A stretch of DNA of 60,589 nucleotides from Pseudomonas cyclaminis (GTDB lineage Bacteria; Pseudomonadota; Gammaproteobacteria; Pseudomonadales; Pseudomonadaceae): the NCBI RefSeq assembly GCF_015163715.1, contig NZ_JADDUM010000022.1:1-60589 (forward strand), read 5' to 3'. A program made the translations under genes and the position numbers. The stretch's first letter is position 1, and every line of letters starts with the position of its first letter. Of this stretch, positions 18,862-28,903 are shown one piece after another. The notes beneath the pieces are model-generated. The model was not told the DNA's origin. It saw only the letters and a program-made list of their open reading frames with translations, and did no database searches.

Positions 18862-21395
18862 ATGAGTTTTAAACTTACAGCGCACTGCCTGCTGCTGGTG
18901 AGTGGCGCGCACGCCATGGGTGCCCACGGGGCTGAGCCTGTGGAATTCAACCCCGCCTTCTTTGCAACGGATGCGACCGGGGTGCGGGTTGACGTATCAA
19001 AGTTCAACCAAGGCAATGTCACCCTGCCCGGCAACTATCGCGCCGACGTGCACCTCAACGGCCAGTGGACAGGCCGTGAAACCCTGCACTTCGTCGCTAT
19101 GAACGGTCAGAAAGCCGCACAACTGTGCCTGGAGCGCGATGCACTGCTCAGGTTTGGCATCAACCTGGACACGGTCGCACAGCGGCCTGTCGAAGCCGGT
19201 CAGATACCGCCCGCCCCGTTTGCCCGCTGCGCGGATATTGCGACTTACCTGCCCGGCGCCAGCAGCGAGTTCGACCCCGGCGAAAACCGCCTGGACCTGC
19301 AGGTTCCGCAGGTTTACCTGGCGCGCAAGGCACGGGGCTATGTCGACCCGCAGCAATGGGACCACGGGATCAATGCCGCCTTTGTACGCTACAACGCCAA
19401 CACCTTTGCCACCCGGACGAATGGCCGCTCAATCAGCTCCCAGTATCTGGGCCTCAACACCGGGCTCAACCTGGGCGACTGGCACTGGCGCCACAACGGC
19501 AGCTACAGCCGCTCCACGCTCAGTTCCGGTTATCAAAGCAGCGCCACTTACGTGCAGCGCGAATGGAGCACGTTGCGCTCACAGTTGATCGCGGGCGAGA
19601 TCTACACCCCCGGCGAACTGTTCGACAGCGTGCGCCTGCGCGGCGCCAGCCTGTTCAGCGATGACCGCATGCTGCCCGACTCCCAGACCGGATTTGCGCC
19701 CGTGGTACGCGGCGTTGCGGAGACGAATGCACGCGTCACGGTGCGCCAGCGCGGCGTGCTATTGGACGAAGTGTCGGTAGCGCCTGGCCCCTTCGTACTC
19801 AACGACTTGTTCCCCACCGGGTACGGTGCGACCTGAACGTCACGATCACCGAGGCCGATGGGCGCCAGCGTGAATTCATCGTGCCGTTCGCCGCCAATGC
19901 CCACCTGCTGCGCCCAGGTTTCAGCCGTTACTCGTTGAGTCTCGGGCGGCTGGATGAGATCGGCCTGCGCCACCCGCCGATGCTGGCGCAGGCCACTTAT
20001 CAGCAGGGTCTGAGCAACCTGCTGACCGGGTACACCGGCGGGGTGATGGGCGATGACTACCGCTCACAATTGCTGGGCACCGCCTTCAATACGCCGCTGG
20101 GCGCACTGTCGCTTGACCTGACCTATTCCGACGCCCACTTGCCGGGGCATGGATCACGTAAGGGGCAAAGCCTGCAACTGCGCTACAGCAAGAATTTCGC
20201 CAATACCGGCACCCACTTTGCCCTCGGCGCGTACCGTTATTCCACCGAGGGTTTTCTGAACGTGGGCGATGCGGCACGCATCCGCGACCTCGCCCTCGAC
20301 GGGGTGCGCCTGGACAACGTATCGCGACTGCGCGACCGGATGGACATCAGCCTCAACCAGAGCCTGAAGCAGGGCGCGGTTTACCTGACGGGCTCGTCAC
20401 AGAACTACTGGAACCGTAAAAGCGGCAACCTGACGTTCACCGCCGGGTACAGCGGCACTTGGAGGCGACTGCACTACACCGTGAGTGCGCAGCGCAGCCG
20501 GGACCTGCTGAGTGAGCGGGTCGACCAGCAAGTAGACTTCACCCTGAGCCTGCCGCTGGGCAGCGACGCGCACGCGCCAACCTTGACCACCACGGCCTAC
20601 CGCGGCGATCAAAGCAGCGGCGAACGCGTCAGCCTCGGCGGTAGTCTCGGCGAGCGCAGTGAACTCAGTTACGGCCTGGGGGCCAGCCGAACGCTCGGCA
20701 ACGGCAACGCCACCAGCGCAGATGTGAAATACCAGGCAAACCCAGGGGTGCTGTCCGCCAGCTACGGCCAGAGCAACACGTATCGCACGACCTCGTTTGG
20801 CATGACCGGCGGTCTTGTCGCCCACCCGGACGGCGTGACCTTCGCCCCAGAATTGGGTGACACCATCGGCATCGTCCAGGCACCCGACGCCCTGGGCGCG
20901 CGGATCAACGGCAACCACAGTGCACAGGTCGGCAAAAGCGGCTTCGCCGTGGTGCCTCACCTCACGCCTTATCGCCAGAACGTCGTTGAACTGGACCCCA
21001 AGGATCTGTCCGTCGACGTCGAACTCAAGACCGCCGCGCAAAACGTCGCGCCTCGCGCCGGGTCGGTGGTGAAGGTGCAGTTTGAAACCGTCAGCGGCCA
21101 GGCCCTGTTGATTACGGCACGGCGCAAGGATGGCCGCCCGTTACCGTTCGGCGCGGATGTATTCGATGAAGACGACGCCAGCGTCGGCGTGGTCGGCCAG
21201 GGCGGCAAGGCCTTTGTCCGCGTGCCTCGCACGCAGGGGCAGTTGACGGTCAGGTGGGGATCCAGCCCCCGCGCCACCTGCACGCTGCGCTACCACCTCG
21301 ACGTTCAACCAAGCACCGAGGGCGCCAACCGATTGCGGCAATTGGACTCTGGCACTTGCCGGGCCGGCAAGGCCTATTCCTCACTGCGAGACTGA
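18862..21395 (+). pseudogene. Fimbrial outer-membrane usher, frameshifted
   Basis: Usher that would form the outer-membrane pore for pilus assembly. The first part (18862-19836) gives a signal peptide, the N-terminal periplasmic domain (VEFNPAFFATDATGVRVDVSKF) and the start of the barrel, ending FPTGYGAT-stop. The remainder (to 21395) continues in another frame with LNVTITEADGRQREFIVPF, the plug and barrel, and a C-terminal domain with a conserved Cys pair. Restoring one base near 19825-19829 (GGTGCGACC to GGTGGCGACC) joins PTGYGGDLNVTI and yields about 844 residues, the normal length. Nothing else is damaged, so this is either a recent mutation or a sequencing error. Confidence 0.85.
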
Positions 21396-21397
21396 CG

Positions 21398-22339
21398 ATG
21401 AAACACTTCATACAATTTATCTCAACACTCCTGGCCCTCGTTCTGCCGATCGCCGCTCATGCAAACTGTGACCGGTATATGAACAGCACGCTCACCCTCA
21501 ATCTGCCTGACACGATCACCGTACCGGCCAATCTACCGGTAGGCGGGGAAATCATCAGTCGAGCATTCAGCGGTACGGCACCTGCCTTTTTCGCGACCTG
21601 CTGGGCCACGCACCTGAGGATTACCGGGCGATTCCTCAACATGCCTCCGAACCCGCCGTTCTATCTCACCGAAGCGCCAGGTGTAGGTGCACGTCTGCGC
21701 ATCACCGATGCCAGGGGAATCACCAATTACTTTGGAATGCACACTCAACCAGGCGCGCCGTTAAGTGGAACAGCCCCCAGCTTCACAGCCGCAGAATTGA
21801 CGTTCTACAAAATCGCGCCTGTCGCCGATGGGGTGGTACCGGCCGGAGAAATCTGGTCAGCCAAAAGGGACAGGCGCCCAGACGGTTTTACCCTGCGCCT
21901 GGGTAACACTGTTCGCTTTGTCACCCCCGCGGCCACCTGCGACCTGGCGACCGGTGACGTCAACCGTACGGTCTCGCTCGACCCGATCAAAGTCAGCGCC
22001 TTCCAAAACACGCCCTTCGCAGGTAACCGGCCTTTCGAATTAACCGCGATTTGCAGCAATGCCGCGAACGTCACCTTTCGATTTTCCGGTACGCCCGCGC
22101 CGGGCAATGACCTGCTCTATGCCAATACGGGCACTGCTGCGGACGTTGCACTGTGGCTGTATTCACGCATCAACGGGGTAGACCAGACCCTTCCAGCCAA
22201 CGGCAGCGACAACACACGCACGCTGGTAGTTTCCGGCGATCGTGCGGTGTTGCCGCTCGGTGCCGCCTACCATCAAAACGGCACCGTCAGCCCCGGCACG
22301 CTCGTCAGTACCGCCACCGTCAACATTACCTACAACTGA
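21398..22339 (+). CDS. Fimbrial tip adhesin, two-domain
   Basis: The 313-residue precursor has a signal peptide to about residue 22 (AHA) and two parts. The N-terminal part (about 23-175, with cysteines in NCDRYM and FATCWATHL) has no pilin pattern and is probably the receptor-binding domain. The C-terminal part (about 180-313) is a pilin domain with ATCDLATGDVNRTVSL, a second cysteine in TAICSNAAN, and a final strand STATVNITYN. This architecture is that of FimH-like adhesins; the ligand is unknown. Start ATG is two bases after the usher stop. Confidence 0.8.
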   Translation: MKHFIQFISTLLALVLPIAAHANCDRYMNSTLTLNLPDTITVPANLPVGGEIISRAFSGTAPAFFATCWATHLRITGRFLNMPPNPPFYLTEAPGVGARLRITDARGITNYFGMHTQPGAPLSGTAPSFTAAELTFYKIAPVADGVVPAGEIWSAKRDRRPDGFTLRLGNTVRFVTPAATCDLATGDVNRTVSLDPIKVSAFQNTPFAGNRPFELTAICSNAANVTFRFSGTPAPGNDLLYANTGTAADVALWLYSRINGVDQTLPANGSDNTRTLVVSGDRAVLPLGAAYHQNGTVSPGTLVSTATVNITYN

Positions 22340-22357
22340 AACCCCGAGACCCCTCTG

Positions 22358-22885
22358 ATGAGCATTCGAACACTCACCCCGCTGCTGGCAATCACGGCGA
22401 GCCTGATAACACATACTGCCCAGGCCGAGACCACGGGCACCTTGACCTTTATCGGGCAAGTCAACGCCGGCACATGCAACCTGGCCGCCGGCGATGAGAA
22501 CCGCAGCATCACGTTGCCGACGATCAAGATCTCTGACTTCGACACAACCCCCAGTACGGGCGCGTTTGATTTCGAGGTCTCTGCGGACTGCGAGTCGGAT
22601 ATACGCAACGTGACGTTTCTGTTCGCCGGAACAGCCTCCGCCGGCAACGCCAAGCTGTTTTCCAACACGGGGACCTCCAAGGGGACCGCCCTTCAACTGG
22701 TGCACCGCGTCTCCCCGGCTTTTGTGATTCCCGCCAACGGCACCCCCGCCCAGCGCAGCCGCAAGGTGGCAACGAGCAGCCACAAAGCCGTGATCCCTCT
22801 CACAGCGGCGTACCACAAAACTGGTGCGGCGATCACCCAAGGCACCCTGGCCAGCGCAGTGACCGTTTCGATCACCTACAACTGA
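22358..22885 (+). CDS. Minor fimbrial subunit
   Basis: The 175-residue precursor has a signal peptide ending near residue 23 (AQA). The mature pilin domain begins TTGTLTFIGQVNAGTCNLAAGDENRSITL, has a second cysteine in SADCESD, and ends SAVTVSITYN. It is more similar to the pilin half of the preceding adhesin (VFRFSGT/VTFLFAGT, KLFSNTG/LLYANTG) than to the major pilin, so it is probably an adaptor or tip-fibrillum subunit (inference). It is the last gene of the operon; a bidirectional terminator lies 20 bp beyond. Confidence 0.82.
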   Translation: MSIRTLTPLLAITASLITHTAQAETTGTLTFIGQVNAGTCNLAAGDENRSITLPTIKISDFDTTPSTGAFDFEVSADCESDIRNVTFLFAGTASAGNAKLFSNTGTSKGTALQLVHRVSPAFVIPANGTPAQRSRKVATSSHKAVIPLTAAYHKTGAAITQGTLASAVTVSITYN

Positions 22886-22906
22886 ACAGAGGCTGGAGTC
22901 ACGCGC

Positions 22907-22944
22907 AAAAAAAAGCCCGACCTTTACAGGCCGGGCATTTTTTT
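22907..22944. terminator. Bidirectional terminator between fimbrial operon and phaF
   Basis: Eight A residues, the stem GCCCG-A-CC / GG-CCGGGC with a six-base loop, and seven T residues make an intrinsic terminator usable from both strands. It ends the fimbrial operon and the convergent phaI-phaF transcript. It was probably the original phaD/phaF terminator before the insertion. Confidence 0.85.
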
Positions 22945-22956
22945 GTCCCGAAAGGA

Positions 22957-23865
22957 TCAGGACTGACTGGATGGCGTCGGGGTTGCCGGCGTTGCAGTCG
23001 GGGCAGCAGCAGGCGCTGGCGCGGACACCGAGTTGGCTGTCGAAGCGGTTGGCGCTGGCGTTGCAGGCTTGGCGGCTACGGCCGGCTTTGGCGCTGCGGG
23101 TTTTTTCGCGACTGCTGGCTTCTTCGCGGCTGCTGGTTTTGCAGCGGGCTTGGCCACCGCCGGTTTGGCAGCAGCTGGTTTAGCGGCTGGCTTGGCGGCT
23201 GCGGTTTTAGCAGCAGGCTTGGCTGCCGGTTTGGCGACGGCCTTCACTGCAGGTTTAGCCGCAGGCTTGGCAGCGGCTTTGGCGGCCACTGGTTTGGCTT
23301 TGGCTGCTGGCTTGGCGGCAGGCTTGGCAGCCGGTTTGGCAGCGGCTTTAGCCGGCGCCTTGGCCGCAGGTTTCGCAGCAGGCTTGGCGGCGGCTTTTAC
23401 CAGAGGCTTGGCGGCAGTTTTAGCGGCGGGTTTGGCAGCCGGCTTAGCCGCAGCGGCTTTAGCGGGCGCCACTTTGGCACCGGTGAGTTTTTCGATTTGC
23501 TTGGTCAGGGTATCGACCTTGCTGTGCAGCGTTTTCAGCTCGGCCTTGCTCGGCACACCCAGTCGCGAAATGGCACTGTTCAGGCGCTTGTCGAAAGTTT
23601 CTTCCAACTTGCCCCAGGTGTCAGAAATACTCGACTTGGCAGAACCGGCAGTTGCCTTGGCCGCTTCAACTTTTTTACCAACCGTGGTTTTGGTCAACTT
23701 CTCGGCTTTCTCGCCGTCCTTGACCAAAGTCTCGAAGTACTTGCCGCCGTCACTGCTAACCTTCGAGTACACGCCTAAACCAGCAAGCCAGATCTTACGG
23801 GAATATTTTTCAACTTCCCCGACCCACGAGCTGCCTTCTTTCTGAGTAGTCTTTTTAACAGCCAT
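22957..23865 (-). CDS. phaF: PHA granule phasin/nucleoid protein PhaF
   Basis: Histone-like phasin that links PHA granules to the nucleoid and helps their segregation. The 302-residue protein has an N-terminal phasin domain (about 1-140, with RKIWLAGLGVYSKVSSDGGKYFETLVKDG and a leucine-rich coiled coil) and a long C-terminal Ala-Lys-Pro domain (about 140-285) of AAKPAAK-type units that resembles histone H1. It is the second gene of phaI-phaF, 12 bp after phaI. GGAGA precedes the ATG at 23865. The repeats make the DNA at 22980-23480 internally repetitive. Confidence 0.95.
   Translation of the reverse strand: MAVKKTTQKEGSSWVGEVEKYSRKIWLAGLGVYSKVSSDGGKYFETLVKDGEKAEKLTKTTVGKKVEAAKATAGSAKSSISDTWGKLEETFDKRLNSAISRLGVPSKAELKTLHSKVDTLTKQIEKLTGAKVAPAKAAAAKPAAKPAAKTAAKPLVKAAAKPAAKPAAKAPAKAAAKPAAKPAAKPAAKAKPVAAKAAAKPAAKPAVKAVAKPAAKPAAKTAAAKPAAKPAAAKPAVAKPAAKPAAAKKPAVAKKPAAPKPAVAAKPATPAPTASTANSVSAPAPAAAPTATPATPTPSSQS
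22980..23480. repeat. AAKPAAK-coding tandem repeats in phaF
   Basis: The DNA for the C-terminal PhaF domain consists of degenerate units coding Ala-Ala-Lys-Pro and variants such as AAKPAVKAVAKP and AKAPAKAA. Synonymous differences between units show that they are old rather than freshly amplified, but copy-number change between strains is expected here. Confidence 0.8.
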
Positions 23866-23877
23866 CCCGATGTCTCC

Positions 23878-24300
23878 TTAGTGTTTACGCGCGACACGTT
23901 CGAGCAATGCCGTCAGCTCTTCGAGCTTAGCAGAGAGTGTCTCCACGTCATGTTTAGACGCAATGCCGATTCGATTCAAGGCACTGGCTACACGAGTATC
24001 AAAAGCTTTTTCAACTTTATCCAGCTGAACTTCTACCAGACCTTTGACGGCAGAGACATTACTCTTTACTTGGTCAATCTGACTGTTGGCGGCATCAAGT
24101 TGTTCAACTGCAACTTTTTTGCCTTTACTTTCAACATGTTGACCGCTCTTTACGAGCTCTTTGAAGTACTCGCCCCCCTCACTGCCGACCTTCGCATAAG
24201 CACCAAGACCGGCCAGCCAGATCTTGCGGGCGTAGGTTTTAACGTCAGTCAGGACACCGGTCTGAACGTCGATTTTTTTCTTCAGGATAACTTTGGCCAT
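23878..24300 (-). CDS. phaI: PHA granule-associated phasin PhaI
   Basis: Small phasin coating the granule surface, 140 residues. It is homologous to the N-terminal half of PhaF, sharing ARKIWLAGLGAYAKVGSEGGEYFKELVKSG, and lacks the basic repeat tail. A C-terminal helical segment (VETLSAKLEELTALLERV) is a likely coiled coil. Met at 24300 begins MAKVILKKKIDVQTG; a longer in-frame reading upstream has no family support. It is first gene of the phaI-phaF operon, whose expression is known to depend on PhaD in related strains. Confidence 0.95.
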   Translation of the reverse strand: MAKVILKKKIDVQTGVLTDVKTYARKIWLAGLGAYAKVGSEGGEYFKELVKSGQHVESKGKKVAVEQLDAANSQIDQVKSNVSAVKGLVEVQLDKVEKAFDTRVASALNRIGIASKHDVETLSAKLEELTALLERVARKH

Positions 24301-24404
24301 GGTGCACCTCACGCAGATCAGGTGGGAGGAACGGCCCACAGGAGTTGAGGGCCTGGGCACAAAGTAGGCTGGAAAATTAGAATCGGCACCCTAAGAACAA
24401 TCGG

Positions 24405-24680
24405 TCAGGCCAGCGCCTTATCCAGGGCTTTCTCGATTTCAGACTTGATCGTGCCACTCATGGCCGACATCAACAGCCCCAACTCCACATCAATACGCAG
24501 CGAATCATCCGCCACTAATACCGTGCCTTTAACCCCGGAACGCTTGAGGTTCAAGGTGTCGCCGGACCACGAAGGCTCCAGGCCGTATTGTTCCTTGAGT
24601 TTGAGCGCCAACTTCTCGGCCTTTGCCCGTGCAGCTTCTTTACCCAGGGAATGTGCACGCTCAACGGTGATACGGGCCAT
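24405..24680 (-). CDS. Polyhydroxyalkanoic acid system family protein
   Basis: Small protein of 91 residues in the family annotated as PHA granule/system protein. It begins MARITVERAHSLGKEAARAKAEKLALKLKEQYGL and has a central beta segment (GTVLVADDSLRIDVELGLLMSAM) and a C-terminal helix rich in Lys and Glu. Its gene always sits near phaI and ubiE in pseudomonads. No enzymatic motif is seen and its exact role is unclear. It has its own leader of about 100 bp on one side and reads in the same direction as phaI-phaF. Confidence 0.85.
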   Translation of the reverse strand: MARITVERAHSLGKEAARAKAEKLALKLKEQYGLEPSWSGDTLNLKRSGVKGTVLVADDSLRIDVELGLLMSAMSGTIKSEIEKALDKALA

Positions 24681-24824
24681 TACAATGACTCCTCTTTATA
24701 GGGATTTACCTGCCTTCAATGCGGCAAAAGGTCTCGGTGGGCACCTATCTTACCTGCAGCCTTGCCAAGACAAAGCAGGCCTTGGGGATTATCATGTGCC
24801 GCATTCTCTTTTGGTGACAGCGAT

Positions 24825-25595
24825 ATGACTGATCAGCGCAAAGGCAGCGATGCCGAACCCACCACTCACTTCGGCTTCAAGAACGTCCCGGAAAGCCAGA
24901 AAGCGGAAAAAGTCGCAGAGGTGTTCCACTCCGTCGCCGCCAAGTACGACCTGATGAACGACGTGCTCTCCGGCGGCATGCACCGCCTGTGGAAGCGCTT
25001 CACCATCGAGTTGTCGGGTGTACGCACCGGCAACCGCGTGCTGGACATCGCCGGCGGCACGGGCGACCTGGCGGCCAAGTTCTCCAAGCTCGTCGGCCCG
25101 ACGGGCCAGGTGGTACTGGCGGACATCAACGGCTCGATGCTCAAGGTTGGCCGTGACCGCCTGCTCGACAAGGGCGTGGCCGGCAATATTGAATTCGTCC
25201 AGGCCGACGCTGAAAAGCTGCCGTTCCCCGACAACCATTTCGACTGCGTGACCATCGCCTTCGGCCTGCGCAACGTGACGCACAAGGAAGACGCGATCCG
25301 CTCGATGCTGCGCGTCCTCAAGCCGGGCGGCCGCCTGTTGGTGCTGGAGTTCTCCAAGCCGACCAACGCGCTGATGTCCAAGGTCTACGACACCTATTCC
25401 TTCGCCTTCATGCCATTGATGGGCAAGCTGATCACCAACGACGCCGAGAGCTACCGCTACCTGGCCGAGTCGATCCGCATGCACCCCGACCAGGAAACCC
25501 TGAAGTCGATGATGGTAGAAGCCGGTTTCGACCGCGTGACCTACCACAACATGACCTCGGGCATCGTCGCCCTGCACCGCGGCATCAAGCCCTGA
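24825..25595 (+). CDS. ubiE: Ubiquinone/menaquinone C-methyltransferase UbiE
   Basis: SAM-dependent C-methylation step of ubiquinone synthesis. The 256-residue protein has the UbiE signatures [19 protein letters not shown], the SAM-binding [15 protein letters not shown], and [20 protein letters not shown] at 24825 ([18 protein letters not shown]) is chosen over an upstream in-frame Met because it matches the family. Its stop codon overlaps the ubiJ start by one base (TGATG), and ubiJ overlaps ubiB by four, so ubiE-ubiJ-ubiB is one translationally coupled operon. Confidence 0.97.
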   Translation: MTDQRKGSDAEPTTHFGFKNVPESQKAEKVAEVFHSVAAKYDLMNDVLSGGMHRLWKRFTIELSGVRTGNRVLDIAGGTGDLAAKFSKLVGPTGQVVLADINGSMLKVGRDRLLDKGVAGNIEFVQADAEKLPFPDNHFDCVTIAFGLRNVTHKEDAIRSMLRVLKPGGRLLVLEFSKPTNALMSKVYDTYSFAFMPLMGKLITNDAESYRYLAESIRMHPDQETLKSMMVEAGFDRVTYHNMTSGIVALHRGIKP

Positions 25596-26218
25596 TGCTG
25601 TTCGCAGGCCTGCTCGCCAGCGTCGAACACGGCCTCAACCGTGTGTTGCGCCTGGACAGTACCGCCCTGGCGCGGCTCGCGCATTTGAACGGCAAGGTCA
25701 TTGCCGTCGATTGCACCAGCCCCGCCTTGCAGCTGTTTATCCTGCCCAGCGATGAAGGCCTGCTGCTCGCCAGCCAATGGGCCGCCGACGCCGACTGCAC
25801 CCTGCGTGCGCCGGCATCGAGCCTGTTGCACCTGGCCTTGAGCCGCAACAAGACCGCCATCCTGCACAGCCCGGAAGTGGCGCTGGAAGGCGACAGCGCG
25901 GTGCTGATGGACCTGGCCGCCGTGCTGCAAGACCTGGAACTGGATTGGGAATACGAGCTGTCACGCTGGATCGGCCCCGTGGCCACCCAACTGATCAGCG
26001 GGCACCTGCGCAGCCGCACGCGCTGGTACCAGCAAGGGTTCGCCAGCCTCAACCAGAACCTCGCCGAATACCTGAGCGAAGAATCGCGCACCCTTGTCGG
26101 AGAACGGGAAGCGCAAGCGCGCTTTCGCGAACTCGACAAGGCCAAAATCGACCTGGAACGCCTTGAGGCCCGCTTCGAGCGCCTGAGCCGTTCCCTTGAT
26201 CCAAGCGATAACGCATGA
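25595..26218 (+). CDS. ubiJ: Ubiquinone biosynthesis accessory factor UbiJ
   Basis: SCP2-domain lipid-binding protein thought to scaffold the late ubiquinone enzymes around hydrophobic intermediates. The 207-residue product has an SCP2-like N-terminal half (about 30-120: [28 protein letters not shown]) and a C-terminal helical part ending in a predicted coiled coil ([22 protein letters not shown]). The position between ubiE and ubiB with short overlaps on both sides is the classical arrangement and supports the assignment. Confidence 0.92.
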   Translation: MLFAGLLASVEHGLNRVLRLDSTALARLAHLNGKVIAVDCTSPALQLFILPSDEGLLLASQWAADADCTLRAPASSLLHLALSRNKTAILHSPEVALEGDSAVLMDLAAVLQDLELDWEYELSRWIGPVATQLISGHLRSRTRWYQQGFASLNQNLAEYLSEESRTLVGEREAQARFRELDKAKIDLERLEARFERLSRSLDPSDNA

Positions 26219-27819
26219 AGCTGCTCGCCGTCCGCCGTTTGTTTCGTATCCAGCGCGTCGTAATCCGCTACCGCCTCGATGACCTGCTGTTCGCCCTGCC
26301 ACTGCCGTGGTTCCTGCTGGCGGTGCGCTATGTGCTGCCGTGGCGCTGGTTCCCGCGCAAGCAACTGGAGCTGAGCCGGGGTGCGCGCCTGCGTCTGGCG
26401 CTACAGGACCTGGGCCCGATCTTTATCAAGTTCGGCCAGATCCTCTCGACGCGCCGCGACCTGCTGCCCGAAGACATCGCCGACGAACTGATGCTGCTGC
26501 AGGACCGCGTGCCGCCGTTCGACTCCAAGCAGTCGATGGCGTTGATCGAAGAACAACTGGGCAAGAAGATCAGCGAAGTCTTTACCCGCTTCGACGTCGA
26601 GCCGCTGGCCTCAGCCTCCGTGGCACAGGTACACGCCGCGCAGCTCAAGACCGGCGAAGAAGTGGTCGTGAAGGTGATTCGCCCAGGCCTCAAGCCGATC
26701 ATCGGCCAGGACCTGGCATGGCTGTTCATCCTCGCCCGCGCCGCCGAGCGCTTCTCTGCCGATGCACGCCTGCTGCACCCGGTGGACGTGGTTGCCGACT
26801 ACGAAAAAACCATCTACGACGAACTCGATCTGCTGCGCGAAGCCGCCAACGCCAGCCAGCTCAAGCGTAACTTCGAAGGCTCGCCGCTGCTGTACGTGCC
26901 GCAAGTGTATTGGGACTGGTGCCGCCCCAAAGTGCTGGTGATGGAGCGCATCTACGGCGTGCAGGTCACCGACCTCGCGACCCTAGCCGACCAGCGTACC
27001 GACATGAAGATGCTCGCCGAACGCGGCGTGGAGATCTTCTTCACCCAAGTATTCCGCGACAGCTTCTTTCACGCCGACATGCACCCGGGCAACATCTTCG
27101 TCAGCACCGTCAACCCATGGAGCCCGCAGTACATTGCGATCGACTGCGGCATCGTCGGCAGCCTGACGCCGGAAGACCAGGACTACCTGGCGCGCAACCT
27201 GTTCGCCTTCTTCAAGCGTGACTACCGCCGCGTGGCGCAGTTGCACATCGATTCGGGCTGGGTGCCGGCAGAAACCAAACTCAACGAGTTCGAAGCCGCT
27301 ATCCGCACCGTGTGCGAACCGATCTTTGAAAAACCGTTAAAAGACATCTCCTTTGGCCAGGTGCTGATGCGCCTGTTCCAGACGGCGCGGCGCTTCAATA
27401 TGGAAGTGCAACCGCAGTTGGTCTTGCTGCAAAAAACCTTGCTCAACATCGAAGGCCTGGGTCGTCAGCTGTACCCGGACCTCGACCTGTGGAACACCGC
27501 CCAGCCGTTCCTGGAACGCTGGATGCGCGAGCGCATGAGCCCGAAAACCGTGCTGGGCAACCTGCACAGCCAGATGGAACAACTGCCGCACCTGGCCAAC
27601 ATGACCCGCGACCTGCTGGAGCGCATGTCCCAGCCCCACGCCAAGGACCCGGAGCCACCATGGCGCAAGCGCAAGGACGACTGGTTCCTGCGCCTGCTCG
27701 GCGCCGCGCACCTGGTGGGTGGGGTGATGCTGGCGATTGGCGGGCCGCTGAATCAATTGGGCCACTGGCCAGCGGGGATCATGGTCGCCGTGGGTGTTTA
27801 TCTGATCGTGCGTCGATAG
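26215..27819 (+). CDS. ubiB: Ubiquinone biosynthesis kinase-like protein UbiB
   Basis: Membrane-associated atypical kinase/ATPase (ADCK family) required for ubiquinone synthesis. The 534-residue protein has the KxGQ motif ([10 protein letters not shown]), the Ala-rich loop that replaces the usual P-loop ([11 protein letters not shown]), VVVKVIRPG, the ExD-type segment ([13 protein letters not shown]), and the catalytic HADMHPGN followed by IDCGIVG. Two hydrophobic helices at the C-terminus (about 495-534) anchor it to the membrane. The ATG overlaps the ubiJ stop by four bases. Confidence 0.97.
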   Translation: MKLLAVRRLFRIQRVVIRYRLDDLLFALPLPWFLLAVRYVLPWRWFPRKQLELSRGARLRLALQDLGPIFIKFGQILSTRRDLLPEDIADELMLLQDRVPPFDSKQSMALIEEQLGKKISEVFTRFDVEPLASASVAQVHAAQLKTGEEVVVKVIRPGLKPIIGQDLAWLFILARAAERFSADARLLHPVDVVADYEKTIYDELDLLREAANASQLKRNFEGSPLLYVPQVYWDWCRPKVLVMERIYGVQVTDLATLADQRTDMKMLAERGVEIFFTQVFRDSFFHADMHPGNIFVSTVNPWSPQYIAIDCGIVGSLTPEDQDYLARNLFAFFKRDYRRVAQLHIDSGWVPAETKLNEFEAAIRTVCEPIFEKPLKDISFGQVLMRLFQTARRFNMEVQPQLVLLQKTLLNIEGLGRQLYPDLDLWNTAQPFLERWMRERMSPKTVLGNLHSQMEQLPHLANMTRDLLERMSQPHAKDPEPPWRKRKDDWFLRLLGAAHLVGGVMLAIGGPLNQLGHWPAGIMVAVGVYLIVRR

Positions 27820-27860
27820 CCAATCCGGTTATACACTGTCGCAAATTGCCGGAGCCGAAC

Positions 27861-28253
27861 ATGAAAGACTGGCTGGACGAGATCAAGTGGGACAGTGACG
27901 GCCTGGTGCCGGCCATTGCCCAGGACTACAAGACCGGGCGCGTGCTGATGATGGCCTGGATGAACCGCGAGGCCCTGAGCCTCACTGCCACTGAGCAGCG
28001 CGCCATTTACTGGTCACGTTCGCGTGGCAAACTGTGGCGCAAGGGCGAAGAGTCCGGCCACGTGCAGACCCTGCACGAGATGCGCATCGACTGCGACGCC
28101 GACGTGGTGATCCTCAAGGTCGAGCAGATTGGCGATATCGCCTGCCACACCGGCCGTCACAGCTGCTTCTACCGCGTGTTCGAGAACGGTGAGTGGAAGG
28201 TTGTAGAGCCGGTGCTCAAAGACCCGCACGCCATTTATTCCGCAGGACACTGA
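27861..28253 (+). CDS. hisI: Phosphoribosyl-AMP cyclohydrolase
   Basis: Third step of histidine biosynthesis, hydrolysing phosphoribosyl-AMP; zinc-dependent. The 130-residue protein is the stand-alone cyclohydrolase, not the HisIE fusion of enterics. Motifs seen are WMNREAL, the [18 protein letters not shown] block, and metal-binding cysteines in DCDADV and [15 protein letters not shown] at 27861 has GGAG eight bases upstream. hisE follows two bases after its stop, so the pair is cotranscribed. Confidence 0.97.
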   Translation: MKDWLDEIKWDSDGLVPAIAQDYKTGRVLMMAWMNREALSLTATEQRAIYWSRSRGKLWRKGEESGHVQTLHEMRIDCDADVVILKVEQIGDIACHTGRHSCFYRVFENGEWKVVEPVLKDPHAIYSAGH

Positions 28254-28255
28254 CC

Positions 28256-28588
28256 ATGAGCGATACCCTGAACCGCGTGGCCCAGGTGCTGGAAGACCGC
28301 AAAGGTGCGGACGCCGACAGCTCCTACGTCGCCAGCCTGTACCACAAGGGCCTGAACAAGATTCTGGAAAAGCTCGGCGAAGAATCCGTCGAGACGATCA
28401 TCGCCGCCAAGGACGCACAAATCAGCGGCGACTGCAGCGATGTCATCTATGAAACCGCCGACTTGTGGTTCCATAGCCTGGTCATGCTCGCCCAACTGGG
28501 GCAGCATCCACAGGCCGTACTGGATGAACTGGACCGTCGCTTCGGCTTGTCCGGGCATGCCGAAAAGGCCTCGCGCCCGTCCGCTTGA
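28256..28588 (+). CDS. hisE: Phosphoribosyl-ATP pyrophosphatase
   Basis: Second step of histidine biosynthesis, releasing pyrophosphate from phosphoribosyl-ATP. It is an all-alpha MazG-type enzyme of 110 residues. The metal-binding residues are in [14 protein letters not shown] and [18 protein letters not shown]. It starts at ATG 28256, two bases beyond the hisI stop. The tatABC genes begin 26 bp downstream on the same strand and may be read from the same transcript. Confidence 0.97.
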   Translation: MSDTLNRVAQVLEDRKGADADSSYVASLYHKGLNKILEKLGEESVETIIAAKDAQISGDCSDVIYETADLWFHSLVMLAQLGQHPQAVLDELDRRFGLSGHAEKASRPSA

Positions 28589-28614
28589 ATAACTAAGACT
28601 AGAGGATTTGCAGC

Positions 28615-28893
28615 ATGGGCATTTTTGACTGGAAACACTGGATCGTCATTCTGGTGGTCGTGGTACTGGTGTTCGGCACCAAGAAACTCAAGAACCTGGG
28701 CACCGACGTGGGCGAGTCGATCAAGGGCTTCCGTAAAGCCATGAACGACGACGAAAAGCCTGCCGACCCGGCCGCCAATCCTGTGCCGCCGGCCCAACCG
28801 GTGCACCCGCAGGCCGCCCAGCCGATCACCGAGCGTCGTACCTTCGACGTGCAGGCTGAGAAAGTCGAAGAGCCGACCCGCAAAGACTCGTGA
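28615..28893 (+). CDS. tatA: Sec-independent translocase subunit TatA
   Basis: Forms the pore or membrane-thinning patch that lets folded twin-arginine substrates cross the inner membrane. The 92-residue protein has the short N-terminal membrane helix ([16 protein letters not shown]), the FGTKKL hinge, the amphipathic helix ([15 protein letters not shown]) and a Pro-rich, charged cytoplasmic tail. SD-like GAGGA lies upstream of ATG 28615. tatB begins 10 bp after the stop. Confidence 0.96.
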   Translation: MGIFDWKHWIVILVVVVLVFGTKKLKNLGTDVGESIKGFRKAMNDDEKPADPAANPVPPAQPVHPQAAQPITERRTFDVQAEKVEEPTRKDS

Positions 28894-28903
28894 GCACTGA
28901 CTA

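Noticed and set aside
22980..23480. Repeat block considered as CRISPR or minisatellite
   Set aside because: In frame inside phaF and coding the known AAKP domain; units are short, degenerate and without spacers.
23033..23845. Plus-strand Ala/Gly/Leu-rich frame opposite phaF
   Set aside because: Complement of the AAKP repeats; hydrophobic repeats are an artefact of the antisense reading.
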